A stretch of 64,000 nucleotides of DNA, taken from Paracoccus sp. MA (GTDB lineage Bacteria > Pseudomonadota > Alphaproteobacteria > Rhodobacterales > Rhodobacteraceae). A model generated the notes under the pieces. It made no database searches. It saw only the letters and a list, made by a program, of their open reading frames with translations, and was not told the DNA's origin. The stretch spans positions 434,001-498,000 of the forward strand of contig NZ_CP087599.1 in NCBI RefSeq assembly GCF_020990385.1, given 5' to 3'. The translations under genes were made by a program, and so were the position numbers. Below, one piece after another: positions 26,744-35,986 of this stretch; within the stretch, counting starts at the first letter, position 1; the number at the start of each line of letters is the position of its first letter.

Positions 26744-27579
26744 CCGATGCGACACATGACACCCGCCCTGCGGCGCGACTGGCCGGCCGCATCTCCCAGG
26801 CGACCTATGCCGTGATCGAAAAGCGGGTCCAGACCGCGGTGTCGCTGGCCATATTGGGGCTGGTTCTGCTGGCCTGGCAGTTCCTGCCTCCGGCGCTCGA
26901 CATGCCGCGCTATATCATCCCCACCTTCTCGCAATGCCTGTCCGAACTGCTAAGGATGTACCAGTCCGAGGGGCTTGCAGGGCATACGATCTCTACCGCG
27001 ATCTATACGGTGCTCGGTTTTGCCATCGGCTCGGCGCTCGGAGCGGCGATGGGCTATCTGCTGGGCATGTCGCGCTTTTGGGAAAAGGTGCTCTCGCCTT
27101 ATATCCTGGCGCTGCAGATCGCGCCCAAGGTCGCCTTCGCGCCGCTCTTCATCATGTGGTTCGGCTACAATGCCATGCCCAAGCTGCTGGTGGCGGTGTT
27201 GATCGTGTTCTTCCCGGTGCTGGTCAACGTGCTGCAGGCGATGCGCACCGTGGACCGCGATCTTGTCAACCTGGCCCGCGCCTATTCGCTGAACCGCTGG
27301 CAGATCTTCCGCAAGATCGAGATGCCGTCGACCCTGCCGAACCTGATGGCGGGACTGCGCATCGCCTCGACCCTGGCCGTGATCGGCATCACCGTAGGCG
27401 AGCTGGTCGGCGGCAACAGCGGGCTTGGCTACCTGATCGCCTATGGTGGCGGACAGGCCAATGCGGCGATGGTCTTCAATGCGATCATCCTGCTGACCGT
27501 GATCGGTTTCGCGCTCTACCTGGTCCTGGAACGGATCGAGGCGCGGGTATTGCACTACATCCCCAGGGCTCAGGGCTGA
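26740..27579 (+). CDS. ABC transporter permease, second importer
   Basis: A 279-aa BPD_transp_1 permease with about six helices. The coupling loop is in DLVNLARAYSLNRWQIFRKI, and the GELVGGNSGLGYLIAYGGGQ segment is family-typical. ATGA overlap with the binding-protein gene. 46 bp precede the Rieske gene, so uptake and first oxidation are probably on one transcript. Confidence 0.93.
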   Translation: MTDATHDTRPAARLAGRISQATYAVIEKRVQTAVSLAILGLVLLAWQFLPPALDMPRYIIPTFSQCLSELLRMYQSEGLAGHTISTAIYTVLGFAIGSALGAAMGYLLGMSRFWEKVLSPYILALQIAPKVAFAPLFIMWFGYNAMPKLLVAVLIVFFPVLVNVLQAMRTVDRDLVNLARAYSLNRWQIFRKIEMPSTLPNLMAGLRIASTLAVIGITVGELVGGNSGLGYLIAYGGGQANAAMVFNAIILLTVIGFALYLVLERIEARVLHYIPRAQG

Positions 27580-27625
27580 GGCGGTCGCCGCCTCCCTCCA
27601 TCTCACCTCCGAAGGATATTCAGCC

Positions 27626-28657
27626 ATGATCGACAAGAAGACACTGATCGAGGAACGGGTGAACTCCGGCCTTTTGGGCCAGTGGTATCCGGTCGCCAAA
27701 TCCGTCGAGATCAAGAACACCGTGCCCTATGGCGCGATCGTGCTGGGCCGCAAGCTGGTGCTCTGGCGCGACGGCGCCGGACAGATCAAATGCATCGAGG
27801 ACTTCTGCCCCCATCGCGGCGCGCCCCTGTCCTATGGCGAGATCCACGAGGGCAATATCGGCTGCCGCTATCATGGCGTGATCGTGGACGGCGAGGGCGT
27901 GGTGCAACGCGTGCCCGCCATGCCGGAATGCGCATTGGAGGGGCGCAAGGCGCTGGAAAGCTTCCACGCCACCGAGCACAGCGACTGTGTCTTCGTTTAC
28001 ATGCCCTCGGCCGAGCAGCCCGAACCGCCCGAGCTGGTCATGCCGAAGGAGCTGGAATCCGACGAATGGACCGGCTTCCTGTGCACCTCGGTCTGGGATT
28101 GCAACTATCGCTATGCGCTCGACAATCTGGCAGACCCGATGCATGGCTGCTACCTGCACTCGGAAAGCTTCACCCTCGCCTTCGGTTCCAAGCAGGATCT
28201 GATGGAGTTGAACAAGACCGAGGAGGGTTTCCGCATCTCTCGCGTCGGGCAGGTCGGCGCGAACTTCGACTGGACCGAATTCGAGGTCCATCCCGGCAAC
28301 ATGTTCTGCTATCTCGACATTCCCTATCCGCCGGCGGCGGGGCCGGGCGGCAACATGCGCATCGTCGGCTTCGTGCTGCCGGTCGCCGAGCGTCGGTGCA
28401 AGGTGTTCTTCTGGCGGCTGCGCCAGGTTTCGGGGATCGAACGGGAAAGCTGGCGTTTCCTTTACCGGGCGCAGCTGGAACAGAACCACTGGCATGTGCT
28501 GGAACAGGATCGGGTGATGCTGGAGGGCATGCCCGACGATGCCCGCAAGCGCGAGATGCTCTATCAGCACGACCTGGGCGTCAGCCGGATCCGCCAGATC
28601 CTGACACGGGCGGCGAAAAGCCAGATCGAGGCCGAAACCAGGGTCGCGGCGGAATGA
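27626..28657 (+). CDS. Rieske non-heme iron oxygenase, oxygenase component
   Basis: A 343-aa ring-hydroxylating or O-demethylating oxygenase of the vanillate/phthalate/TsaM type (single-subunit, group I-like). The Rieske cluster ligands are Cys61-x-His63 and Cys80-x2-His83. The catalytic iron motif is DNLADPMHGCYLH, with His173 and His178 as ligands and Asp170 as the electron bridge. No reductase domain is fused and no FMN/2Fe-2S reductase is nearby; the only electron-transfer genes in the island are an FprA-like reductase and a flavodoxin. It should open the pathway, inserting oxygen or removing a methyl group from the imported aromatic compound. Confidence 0.92.
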   Translation: MIDKKTLIEERVNSGLLGQWYPVAKSVEIKNTVPYGAIVLGRKLVLWRDGAGQIKCIEDFCPHRGAPLSYGEIHEGNIGCRYHGVIVDGEGVVQRVPAMPECALEGRKALESFHATEHSDCVFVYMPSAEQPEPPELVMPKELESDEWTGFLCTSVWDCNYRYALDNLADPMHGCYLHSESFTLAFGSKQDLMELNKTEEGFRISRVGQVGANFDWTEFEVHPGNMFCYLDIPYPPAAGPGGNMRIVGFVLPVAERRCKVFFWRLRQVSGIERESWRFLYRAQLEQNHWHVLEQDRVMLEGMPDDARKREMLYQHDLGVSRIRQILTRAAKSQIEAETRVAAE

Positions 28658-29394
28658 TGCTGCGGGGGCGCCATATCCTGGTCACCGGCGCGGCGCGGGG
28701 CCTGGGCGAGAAGATCGCCGAGCGCCTTGCCGCCGAGGGCGCGCGGCTGATCCTGGCAGACCTGCTGGCCGAGGAGGGCCGGGCGGTTGCCGACCGGCTG
28801 GGGGCGGCGTTCGTGCCGGTCGATCTGGCCGACCCGGCCGCCATCGCGGCCATGGCCGAGGCCGCGGCGGCGCAGGCGGGCGGGTTGCTGCACGGGCTGG
28901 TCAATAACGGGGCCATCGCCACGGGTATCGGCGGCATCACCCATGACGAGATCGACATCGAGACCTGGGACAGGGTGATGGCGGTCAACATCCGCGGCAC
29001 CTGGCTGGTCACCCGGGCGCTTGCCCCGCTGCTGAAGGCATCGGGTTCGGGCCGCGTGGTCAACGTGGCCTCGGATACCGCGCTGTGGGGCGCGCCGCGG
29101 CTGATGGCCTATACTGCCTCGAAGGGCGCAGTGATGGCGATGACCCGCTCCTACGCCCGCGAACTCGGCCCCGACCGGATCGGCGTCACCGCCGTTGCGC
29201 CGGGCATCCTGACCACCGAAAGCACCGATTACGTCCCCGAGGCGCGGCATCGCCTTTATGCCGAAGGCCGCGCCGTGCCCGGTCCGCAGACCCCCGAGGA
29301 GATCACCGGCACCATCGCCTTCCTGCTGGGCGAGGACGCGCTGACCCTGACCGGGCAGACCCTGCCGGTCAATAACGGCTTCTGGTTCAACTGA
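28654..29394 (+). CDS. Short-chain dehydrogenase/reductase
   Basis: A 246-aa classical SDR. Cofactor motif TGAARGLGEK at residues 11-20, the NNGA segment at 84-87, and the catalytic set Ser140, Tyr153 and Lys157 (YTASK). Overlaps the Rieske gene by 4 bp, so it may dehydrogenate the cis-dihydrodiol or an alcohol formed by the oxygenase. The C terminus ending GFWFN is unusual for the family. Substrate unknown. Confidence 0.9.
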   Translation: MMLRGRHILVTGAARGLGEKIAERLAAEGARLILADLLAEEGRAVADRLGAAFVPVDLADPAAIAAMAEAAAAQAGGLLHGLVNNGAIATGIGGITHDEIDIETWDRVMAVNIRGTWLVTRALAPLLKASGSGRVVNVASDTALWGAPRLMAYTASKGAVMAMTRSYARELGPDRIGVTAVAPGILTTESTDYVPEARHRLYAEGRAVPGPQTPEEITGTIAFLLGEDALTLTGQTLPVNNGFWFN

Positions 29395-30248
29395 TGGGGT
29401 TTGCGGTGAAGATATCCGGCCCCGTCGCCTATCGCGAGCGCCCCGGTCGGGGGATGCCGCTGGTGGCGCTGCACGGCATCGGCTCGAACAGCGCGGGTTT
29501 TGCCGAACTGTTGCCGCATCTGCCCCAGTCGTGTCGCGTGATCGCCTGGGACGCGCCCGGCTATGGCGCATCGCAACCGTTGGCCGCCGACTGGCCCGTC
29601 GCGGCGAACTACGCCGAGGCGCTGGCCGGTCTGCTGGACCGGATGGGCATCGACCGGGCAATCCTGCTGGGCCATTCGCTGGGCACATTGATGGCCGCCG
29701 CTTTCGCCCGGCGCTGGCCGGACCGGGTGGAGGCGCTGGTGCTGGCCTCTTGCGCGCTTGGCCATGGCGTCAGCCCCGGCGCGGCGCTGTCCGAGGGCGC
29801 CAAGGCCCGCATCGACGAATTGCAGGCCCTTGGTCCCGAAGCCTTCGCGGCGAAGCGCGCGCCGCGCCTGGTTCGCGATCCCGATGGCCATCCCGAAGTG
29901 GTGGCACTGGTCGCCAGCAACATGGCGCAGGTGCGGATGCCCGGCTATGGGCAGGCGGCCCGGATGCTGGCCTCGGGCCGGCTGCTCGACGATCTGGCGG
30001 CGCTGGCCGTGCCGGCCTCGGTCATCGTGGGCACCGGCGACATGATGACGCCGCCGCAGGCGAACCGCCGTGCCCATAAGGCGATCCCCGGCCGCATCCG
30101 GGGCCCGCTGATCGAGCTGCCGGGAGCGGGCCATGCCATCTATCAGCAGGAACCGGCCGCCTTTGCGCGCGCCCTGGCGGCGTGTCTCGACCAAACCCTG
30201 CCTGTCGCCAACTCGGTGCAGGCCGCAAGCCAAGGAATGACAGGATGA
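29394..30248 (+). CDS. Alpha/beta-fold hydrolase
   Basis: A 284-aa alpha/beta hydrolase. The nucleophile elbow is GHSLG (Ser95), the acid Asp217 in GTGDMMTP and the base His248 in GAGHAIYQ; the oxyanion region is LHGIGSNSAGF. This fits C-C bond hydrolases that act on meta-cleavage products, or esterases. The position directly before the VOC ring-cleavage gene supports the C-C hydrolase reading. One-base TGATG overlap with the SDR. Confidence 0.88.
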   Translation: MGFAVKISGPVAYRERPGRGMPLVALHGIGSNSAGFAELLPHLPQSCRVIAWDAPGYGASQPLAADWPVAANYAEALAGLLDRMGIDRAILLGHSLGTLMAAAFARRWPDRVEALVLASCALGHGVSPGAALSEGAKARIDELQALGPEAFAAKRAPRLVRDPDGHPEVVALVASNMAQVRMPGYGQAARMLASGRLLDDLAALAVPASVIVGTGDMMTPPQANRRAHKAIPGRIRGPLIELPGAGHAIYQQEPAAFARALAACLDQTLPVANSVQAASQGMTG

Positions 30249-31189
30249 GCGAGCGTATTCGCGTCGAAAGCCTGCGCGGCATCATGATGCGCGGTCCCGG
30301 CCTGCCGGCGACATTGCCCTTCTATCAGGACATGTGGGGCCTGACCCTGGCCCGGCAGGAGGACGGGGCCGCCTGGCTGAAGGGCACCGGACCCGAAGCC
30401 TATCTCTACGGGCTGAAGGACGGCCCGGTCTTCGGCATCGACCACATCCATTTCAATATGCCCGATGCGGCCGCCATCGACGCGCTGCACGCCCAGGTCA
30501 CGGCCGAAGGCGCCGTGGTTCTGGGCGATCCGACGGCCTTCGACGACTGGATCGGCGGTTACGGGTTCGAGATCCTGGATCCCGACCTGCGGCGGCTGCG
30601 CTTCCGCGCCGGCGGCCTGCGCCATGACGAGGAGCCGCAATGGGCCATGCCCCGCAAGGTCTCGCATGTGGTTCTGAACACGCCCGACATGGAGGGCGTG
30701 CAGGAATGGTATGAACGGGTTCTGGGCTTCCGTGTCTCGGATTACTCGGCCGACCAGATGGTGTTCCTGCGCTGTTCGTCCGACCATCACTCGATCGCGC
30801 TGGTCCGGGGGCATTACGCTTCGGTGAACCATGTCGCCTTCGAGGTGCCGACACTGAACGAGTTCATGCGCGCCATCGGCCGGATGAAGCAGAAGGGCCA
30901 TGTGCCGACCTGGGGGCCGGGCCGCCACGGGCCGGGCAACAACCCCTTTGCCTATTTCGTCTCGCCCTCGGGCTTCGTGATCGAGTTCACCTCGGAATTG
31001 CAGCAGATCGACGAGGCCACGCATGAGGCGCAGGTCTGGCCCCGCGACGACCCCGAGAAGATGGACCAGTGGATGACCGCGGGCCCGCCCACGCCGGCGC
31101 AACGCGCCGTGATGCAGGGCCGCCCCGATCCAGGCTTTCCCGAATTGGTGCCGGGCCGCAACAGCAGGGACAAGGAGGCCACCGCATGA
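30245..31189 (+). CDS. VOC-family extradiol-type ring-cleavage dioxygenase
   Basis: A 314-aa protein with two VOC modules (about residues 8-120 and 135-255). The putative Fe(II) triad His141, His196 and Glu247 is in the C-terminal module, in VSHVVLNT, VNHVAFEV and GFVIEFTSE, as in 2,3-dihydroxybiphenyl-type dioxygenases. Expected role is opening a catechol-like ring. The ATG at 30245 overlaps the hydrolase stop. A C-terminal extension of about 60 residues is rich in Pro and charged residues. Confidence 0.88.
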   Translation: MSERIRVESLRGIMMRGPGLPATLPFYQDMWGLTLARQEDGAAWLKGTGPEAYLYGLKDGPVFGIDHIHFNMPDAAAIDALHAQVTAEGAVVLGDPTAFDDWIGGYGFEILDPDLRRLRFRAGGLRHDEEPQWAMPRKVSHVVLNTPDMEGVQEWYERVLGFRVSDYSADQMVFLRCSSDHHSIALVRGHYASVNHVAFEVPTLNEFMRAIGRMKQKGHVPTWGPGRHGPGNNPFAYFVSPSGFVIEFTSELQQIDEATHEAQVWPRDDPEKMDQWMTAGPPTPAQRAVMQGRPDPGFPELVPGRNSRDKEATA

Positions 31190-31977
31190 ACCGTTACGAT
31201 TACGAGGGACAGGTCGCCGTCGTGACCGGCGGCTCTTCGGGAATCGGGTTGGCCACGGTGCGGCTGCTGCTGGATTGCGGCGCGCGCGTGGCGCTTTGCG
31301 CCCGCAACGAGGGGCGGCTGGAGGATGTCGCCGCGGTTCTGCGCCGCGATCATGGCGAGGACCGGGTGCTGGCCAGCGCCCTGTCGGTGCTTGAAGCGGA
31401 CGCCGTGACCGGCTTTGCGGCCGAGGTGCAGGACCGTTTCGGCCGTTGCGACCTGCTGGTCAACAATGCCGGGCAGGGCCGGCAATCGACCTTTGCCGAT
31501 ACCTCGGACGAGGAGTGGCGCGCCGAATACGAGCTGAAGATCTTCAGCCAGATCCTGCCGACGCGGGCTTTCCTGCCGATGCTGCGCGAGGCGCGGGGTG
31601 CCATCGTTGCGGTCAATTCGCTGCTGGCCTATCAGCCCGAGCCGCATATGGTCTGCACTTCTTCGGCGCGGGCCGGTGTGCAGAATCTGCTGAAAAGCCT
31701 GTCGGTCGAACTGGCCCCCGAGATACGTGTGAACTCTGTGCTGATGGGGCTGATCAGCTCGGGCCAGTGGACGCGCCGCTTTGCCGAGCGAGCGGACAAA
31801 TCGGTCAGCCGCGAAGAATGGTATGGCTCGCTGGCCGAACGCAAGGGCATCCCCCTCGGCCGGTTGGGCGATCCCGAAGAGGCGGCCCATGCCATCGCCT
31901 TCCTCGGCTCGCGGGGCGCCAGCTACATCACCGGTGCCCAGATCGATGTTTCGGGCGGCCTGTCCCGTTCTATCTGA
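31186..31977 (+). CDS. SDR-fold protein with altered active site
   Basis: A 263-aa protein with an intact nucleotide-binding TGGSSGIGLA (residues 14-23), NNAG at 93-96 and the catalytic-type Ser145. The usual Tyr-x3-Lys is replaced by Thr158-x3-Arg162 (TSSAR). This Tyr/Lys loss marks a distinct SDR subfamily that may work differently, for example as a lyase-like, isomerase-like or binding protein. 4-bp overlap with the VOC gene. Confidence 0.85.
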   Translation: MNRYDYEGQVAVVTGGSSGIGLATVRLLLDCGARVALCARNEGRLEDVAAVLRRDHGEDRVLASALSVLEADAVTGFAAEVQDRFGRCDLLVNNAGQGRQSTFADTSDEEWRAEYELKIFSQILPTRAFLPMLREARGAIVAVNSLLAYQPEPHMVCTSSARAGVQNLLKSLSVELAPEIRVNSVLMGLISSGQWTRRFAERADKSVSREEWYGSLAERKGIPLGRLGDPEEAAHAIAFLGSRGASYITGAQIDVSGGLSRSI

Positions 31978-31990
31978 AGGAACAATCACG

Positions 31991-33664
31991 ATGAAAATGG
32001 ACATCCGCCTTGAGGTGGAAACCGTCGGCGACCTGATCGCCCGCTATCTGGCCGATATCGGCGTCACCACGATCTTCGGGGTCATCTCGATCCATAACAT
32101 GCCGATCCTCGATGCCGTGGCGCGTCAGGACCGCATCCGTTTCGTTCCCGCCCGGGGCGAGGCCGGAGCGATGAACATGGCCGATGCCTATGCCCGGGTC
32201 TCGGGCAGGCTGGGGGTCTGCCTGACCTCGACCGGCACGGCGGCCGGCAATGCTGCCGGTGCACAGGCCGAGGCGCTGACCGCAGGGACGCAACTGCTGC
32301 ATATCACGACGCAGGTAGACCGCGAATTCGCCGACCGCGACCGCGCCGCGATCCATGACGTGCCGCGCCAGCCCAAGATGCTGGAGGGGGTGTCGAAATC
32401 GGTGTTTCGCATGTGGGATGCGCAGGGCGCTGTGGGCACGCTGACCGCGGCCTGCTCGGCGGCTCTGTCGGCGCCCTCGGGTCCGGTCAGCCTGGAGATC
32501 CCGGTCGATGTGCAGCGCAGCCCGGTCGAAGGGTCCGCGCGCGCCTATGCCCCGCTGGTGCAACTGCCCCGCGCCTGCGACGACGCCATTGCCGAGCTTG
32601 CCGAGCGCGTGCGCGCCGCCCGCCGGCCGATGCTGTGGCTGGGCGGCGGCGCGCGCGGCGCCGGCGCGGCCGCGACCGAGCTGGTGCGCCGCGGCTTCGG
32701 CGTCGTCACCTCGACCAATGGCCGCGCGGTGGTGGCCGAGGACGAGCCGGCCTCGCTGGGCGCCTTCAACATGACTCCCGAGGCGGTCGAGCTTTACCGC
32801 AGCTGCGACCTGATGATCGTGGTCGGCTCGCGCCTGCGCGGCAACGAGACGCAGAACAACCGCATGCCGCTGCCCCGGCCGCTGGTGCAAATCGATGCCG
32901 ATGCCGCACAGGGCGGGCGCAACTATCCCGTCGACCAGTTCATCCACGGCGATGCCGCCGACGTGTTGGCCCGGCTGGTGGCGGCGCTTCCCGAAAGGCT
33001 GGATACCGACGAGGGCCTGAAATTCGACATCGCCCGTGTCCGGGCGCAGGCCGAGGGCAGGATGCGCGATGTGCTGGGCCCCTATCGCGTGGTTGCGGAC
33101 GTGCTGAACGAACGGATCGCCGCCGGTCGCCACCCTTGGGTGCGGGACGTGACCATCTCCAACTCGACCTTCGGCAACCGTTATGTCCGTATCGCCGAGC
33201 CGCGCCTGGGCGTGCATGCGCTTGGCGGCGGCATCGGCCAGGGCGTGGCCATGGGCATCGGCGCGGCGCTGGCCTCGGACGGTCCCAAGGCGGTAACGCT
33301 GCTGGGCGACGGCGGCACCATGCTGGGCATCGCCGAGATGATCACCGCGGTCGAGGAGCGCGCGCCGCTGGTCTATGTGCTGATGAACGACCGCGCCTAT
33401 GGCGTGATCCGCAACATCCAGGATGCGCAATACGGCTCGCGCCATCACTACAGCGCGCTGGCGACGCCGGATTTCCGCAGCTTCTGTGCCTCGATCGGCA
33501 TGCCGCATCGCCGGGTGGACGATCTGGCGCAGTTCGAGGCCGCCTTCGACGCCGCGATCGCCGCCGACGGGCCGCAGGTGATCGAGATCGACATGTGTGC
33601 CATCGGCCCCTTCGCCGAGACCTTCGCCGGGCCGCCGGCGGGCGCGGCCGGCAAGACGGAGTAG
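31991..33664 (+). CDS. ThDP-dependent enzyme, acetolactate-synthase-like
   Basis: A 557-aa enzyme with the three-domain ThDP order. Glu57 in ARGEAGAMNMAD is the cofactor-activating glutamate; the middle domain spans about 195-335; the Mg/ThDP motif begins GDGGTM (439-444) and ends at Asn466. Relatives include acetolactate synthase, benzoylformate decarboxylase, oxalyl-CoA decarboxylase and sulfoacetaldehyde acetyltransferase. In this operon it could decarboxylate a 2-oxo acid left after ring cleavage, giving the aldehyde used by the dehydrogenase at 34480. The reaction cannot be assigned from sequence. Confidence 0.9.
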   Translation: MKMDIRLEVETVGDLIARYLADIGVTTIFGVISIHNMPILDAVARQDRIRFVPARGEAGAMNMADAYARVSGRLGVCLTSTGTAAGNAAGAQAEALTAGTQLLHITTQVDREFADRDRAAIHDVPRQPKMLEGVSKSVFRMWDAQGAVGTLTAACSAALSAPSGPVSLEIPVDVQRSPVEGSARAYAPLVQLPRACDDAIAELAERVRAARRPMLWLGGGARGAGAAATELVRRGFGVVTSTNGRAVVAEDEPASLGAFNMTPEAVELYRSCDLMIVVGSRLRGNETQNNRMPLPRPLVQIDADAAQGGRNYPVDQFIHGDAADVLARLVAALPERLDTDEGLKFDIARVRAQAEGRMRDVLGPYRVVADVLNERIAAGRHPWVRDVTISNSTFGNRYVRIAEPRLGVHALGGGIGQGVAMGIGAALASDGPKAVTLLGDGGTMLGIAEMITAVEERAPLVYVLMNDRAYGVIRNIQDAQYGSRHHYSALATPDFRSFCASIGMPHRRVDDLAQFEAAFDAAIAADGPQVIEIDMCAIGPFAETFAGPPAGAAGKTE

Positions 33665-33667
33665 CCC

Positions 33668-34483
33668 ATGCATCTGGGATTGATCGGTTACGGCAGCATC
33701 GGCAACGAACTTCTTGGCCTGATCGAGGGCTTGCCGGTCGAACGCATCACCATCCTGGTGCGCGAGGGGCGCGAGAATGTCGCCCGGGACCGGCTGCTCT
33801 CGGCCCATCCGGGGCTAGAGGGCCGGGCGGCGATCCTCAGCGATGGCGACGCCTTTCTGGTCGCACGGCCCGATTTCGTGATCGAGGCGGCGGGACACGA
33901 AGCAGTCTGCGCAAATGCGGAAAAGGTGCTGGCGGCGGGGATCGATCTGGTCCTGGTCTCGGTGGGTGCGCTGGCGGACGAGGCGCTGCACCGGCGGCTG
34001 CGGGATACGGCGGCACGCAGCGGCGCGCGGCTGATCCTGCCCTCGGGGGCCATCGGCGGCATCGACCTTCTCGCCGCGCTGGCGCCGGCGGGCGATCTGA
34101 AGGTGCGCTATTTCGGCGCCAAGCCGCCGCAGGCCTGGGCCGGCACACCCGCGGCCCAGGCGACCGATCTGGAGGCGCTGGCCCATGCCGAGCAGATCTT
34201 TCACGGCACGGCCCGCGAAGCCGCGACCGCCTATCCCCGCAATGCCAATGTGGCGGCCACGCTGGCGCTGGCGGGCGCCGGCTTCGACGCGACAGAGGTC
34301 ACGCTGACCGCCGACCCTGCCGCGCAGGGCAATTCGCATCGCTACGAGATCGTCTCGCCGCTGGCGACGGTCTCGGTCGAAATCTCGAACCGCGCCACGG
34401 GCAGCAATGCCAGAACCTCGCTTGCGACGGTCTATTCCGTGCTGCGCGAACTGAAAAACCATCTGGGGCCCGTTTCGATATGA
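33668..34483 (+). CDS. Aspartate-dehydrogenase-like oxidoreductase (NadX family)
   Basis: A 271-aa protein with a Rossmann start LGLIGYGSIGNEL, the IEAAGHEAV segment with a conserved His, a PSGAIGGIDLL substrate region and GNSHRYEI, matching the NadX/DUF108 aspartate dehydrogenase fold. True NadX makes iminoaspartate for NAD synthesis, but nadA and nadC are absent here. Within a catabolic operon it may instead act on an amino or imino intermediate, hinting at a nitrogen-containing substrate. That is inference. Confidence 0.85.
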   Translation: MHLGLIGYGSIGNELLGLIEGLPVERITILVREGRENVARDRLLSAHPGLEGRAAILSDGDAFLVARPDFVIEAAGHEAVCANAEKVLAAGIDLVLVSVGALADEALHRRLRDTAARSGARLILPSGAIGGIDLLAALAPAGDLKVRYFGAKPPQAWAGTPAAQATDLEALAHAEQIFHGTAREAATAYPRNANVAATLALAGAGFDATEVTLTADPAAQGNSHRYEIVSPLATVSVEISNRATGSNARTSLATVYSVLRELKNHLGPVSI

Positions 34484-35985
34484 AGGACATGGCGATTGAT
34501 ATGCCCGATGGCCGACTGTTCGTCGGTGGTGAATGGGAAGCCGGCACGGGGCCCGAGATCACTTCGGTTTTTCCTGCCGACGGTTCTGTGAACCGGGTGT
34601 TGCGCGGGGCCTCGCGCCAGGATGGGTTGCGTGCCATTGCCCGCGCCAAGGCTGCCCAGGCCGATCCGGCCTGGCGAGGACTGAAGCCGCATGAACGCGC
34701 GCGATACCTTTACCGGATAGCTGACGGGATCGAAGCCAATGCCGAGCGCATCGCCCGCATCCAGACCCGCGACACCGGCAAGACGCTGCGCGAGACCCGC
34801 ATGCTGGCCGCCTCGGCCGCCGGGACGTTCCGCTATTTCGGCGCGGTGCTGGAAAGCATGGATGATGCGCTGACCGCGCAGCGCGGCGATGCGCTGACCA
34901 TGTCGGTCTGGGAGCCTCTGGGCTTGGTCGCGGCGATCACGCCGTGGAACTCGCCCATCGCCTCGGATGCGCAGAAAGTGGCGCCGGCCTTGGCTGCGGG
35001 CAATGCGGTGTTGCTGAAGCCCGCAAGCTGGTCGCCGCTGGTCGCGCTGGAACTGGCGCGGATCGTCGAGGCGGCCGGGCTGCCGAAGGGATTGTTCTCG
35101 GTCCTGCCCGGCTCGGGGCGCGAGATCGGCACCCTGCTGGTCGAGCATCCCGACATCGCCCGCGTCTCCTTCACCGGCGGCACCGGGACCGGCCGGCAGA
35201 TCGCGCGGCAGGCCGCCGAGAAGCTGATGCCGGTTTCGCTGGAACTGGGCGGCAAGTCGCCGACCATTGTCTTCGCGGATGCCGACCCCGACCTGGCCAT
35301 CGCGGGGATCCTGTTCGGCATCTTTTCCTCGACCGGGCAAAGCTGCATCGCCGGGGCGCGGCTTTTCGTGCAGCGCGCGATCCATGACGCATTCGTCGCC
35401 CGGCTGGTGCGCGCCACCGAAAGGCTGCGCGTCGGCCATCCGCACGACCCGGCGACGCAGGTCTCGTGCCTTGTCCATCCCGATCACCGTGACGCGGTCG
35501 AGGCACATGTGGCCGCCGCGCTGGCCGAGGGGGCCACGCTGCTGACCGGCGGGCGACGGCCGGAAGACCCGGCGCTGGCGGGCGGCGCCTATTACCTGCC
35601 CACGGTCCTGGCGGGAGTGCCCAACAGCGCCCGCATCTGCCGCGAGGAGATCTTCGGCCCGGTGCTGGTGGTGCTGCCCTTCGAGGACGAGTCCGAGGTG
35701 ATCGCCCAGGCCAATGACAGCGATTACGGCCTTGCCTGCGGGATCTGGACCCGCGATTTCCCGAAAGCCTGGCGGGTCGGGCGTGCCATCACCACCGGCA
35801 CGGTCTGGATCAATACCTACAAGCAATTCTCGATCTCGACCCCCTTCGGCGGCGAGAAGGACAGCGGCATGGCCCGCGAGAAGGGCCGCGAGGGCCTGCG
35901 CGCCTATCAGGCGCAGAAATCCGTCTATACCGATCTGACCGGCCGGCCCCATCCCTGGGCGGCGGATGTTCTGGAGGGGCTGTGA
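34480..35985 (+). CDS. Aldehyde dehydrogenase
   Basis: A 501-aa NAD(P)-dependent aldehyde dehydrogenase. Lys180 in VLLKPASW, Glu255 in LELGGKSP and Cys289 in TGQSCIAG are the catalytic residues. It overlaps the NadX-like gene by 4 bp. Likely oxidises the aldehyde from the hydrolase or ThDP step. It is only distantly similar to the dehydrogenase at 680, so it is not a recent duplicate. Confidence 0.92.
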   Translation: MKDMAIDMPDGRLFVGGEWEAGTGPEITSVFPADGSVNRVLRGASRQDGLRAIARAKAAQADPAWRGLKPHERARYLYRIADGIEANAERIARIQTRDTGKTLRETRMLAASAAGTFRYFGAVLESMDDALTAQRGDALTMSVWEPLGLVAAITPWNSPIASDAQKVAPALAAGNAVLLKPASWSPLVALELARIVEAAGLPKGLFSVLPGSGREIGTLLVEHPDIARVSFTGGTGTGRQIARQAAEKLMPVSLELGGKSPTIVFADADPDLAIAGILFGIFSSTGQSCIAGARLFVQRAIHDAFVARLVRATERLRVGHPHDPATQVSCLVHPDHRDAVEAHVAAALAEGATLLTGGRRPEDPALAGGAYYLPTVLAGVPNSARICREEIFGPVLVVLPFEDESEVIAQANDSDYGLACGIWTRDFPKAWRVGRAITTGTVWINTYKQFSISTPFGGEKDSGMAREKGREGLRAYQAQKSVYTDLTGRPHPWAADVLEGL

Positions 35986-35986
35986 C

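Noticed and set aside
31970..33808. Long minus-strand frame opposite the ThDP enzyme
   Set aside because: Antisense mirror of a conserved coding gene, with low-complexity Arg/His/Gly composition and no recognisable fold.
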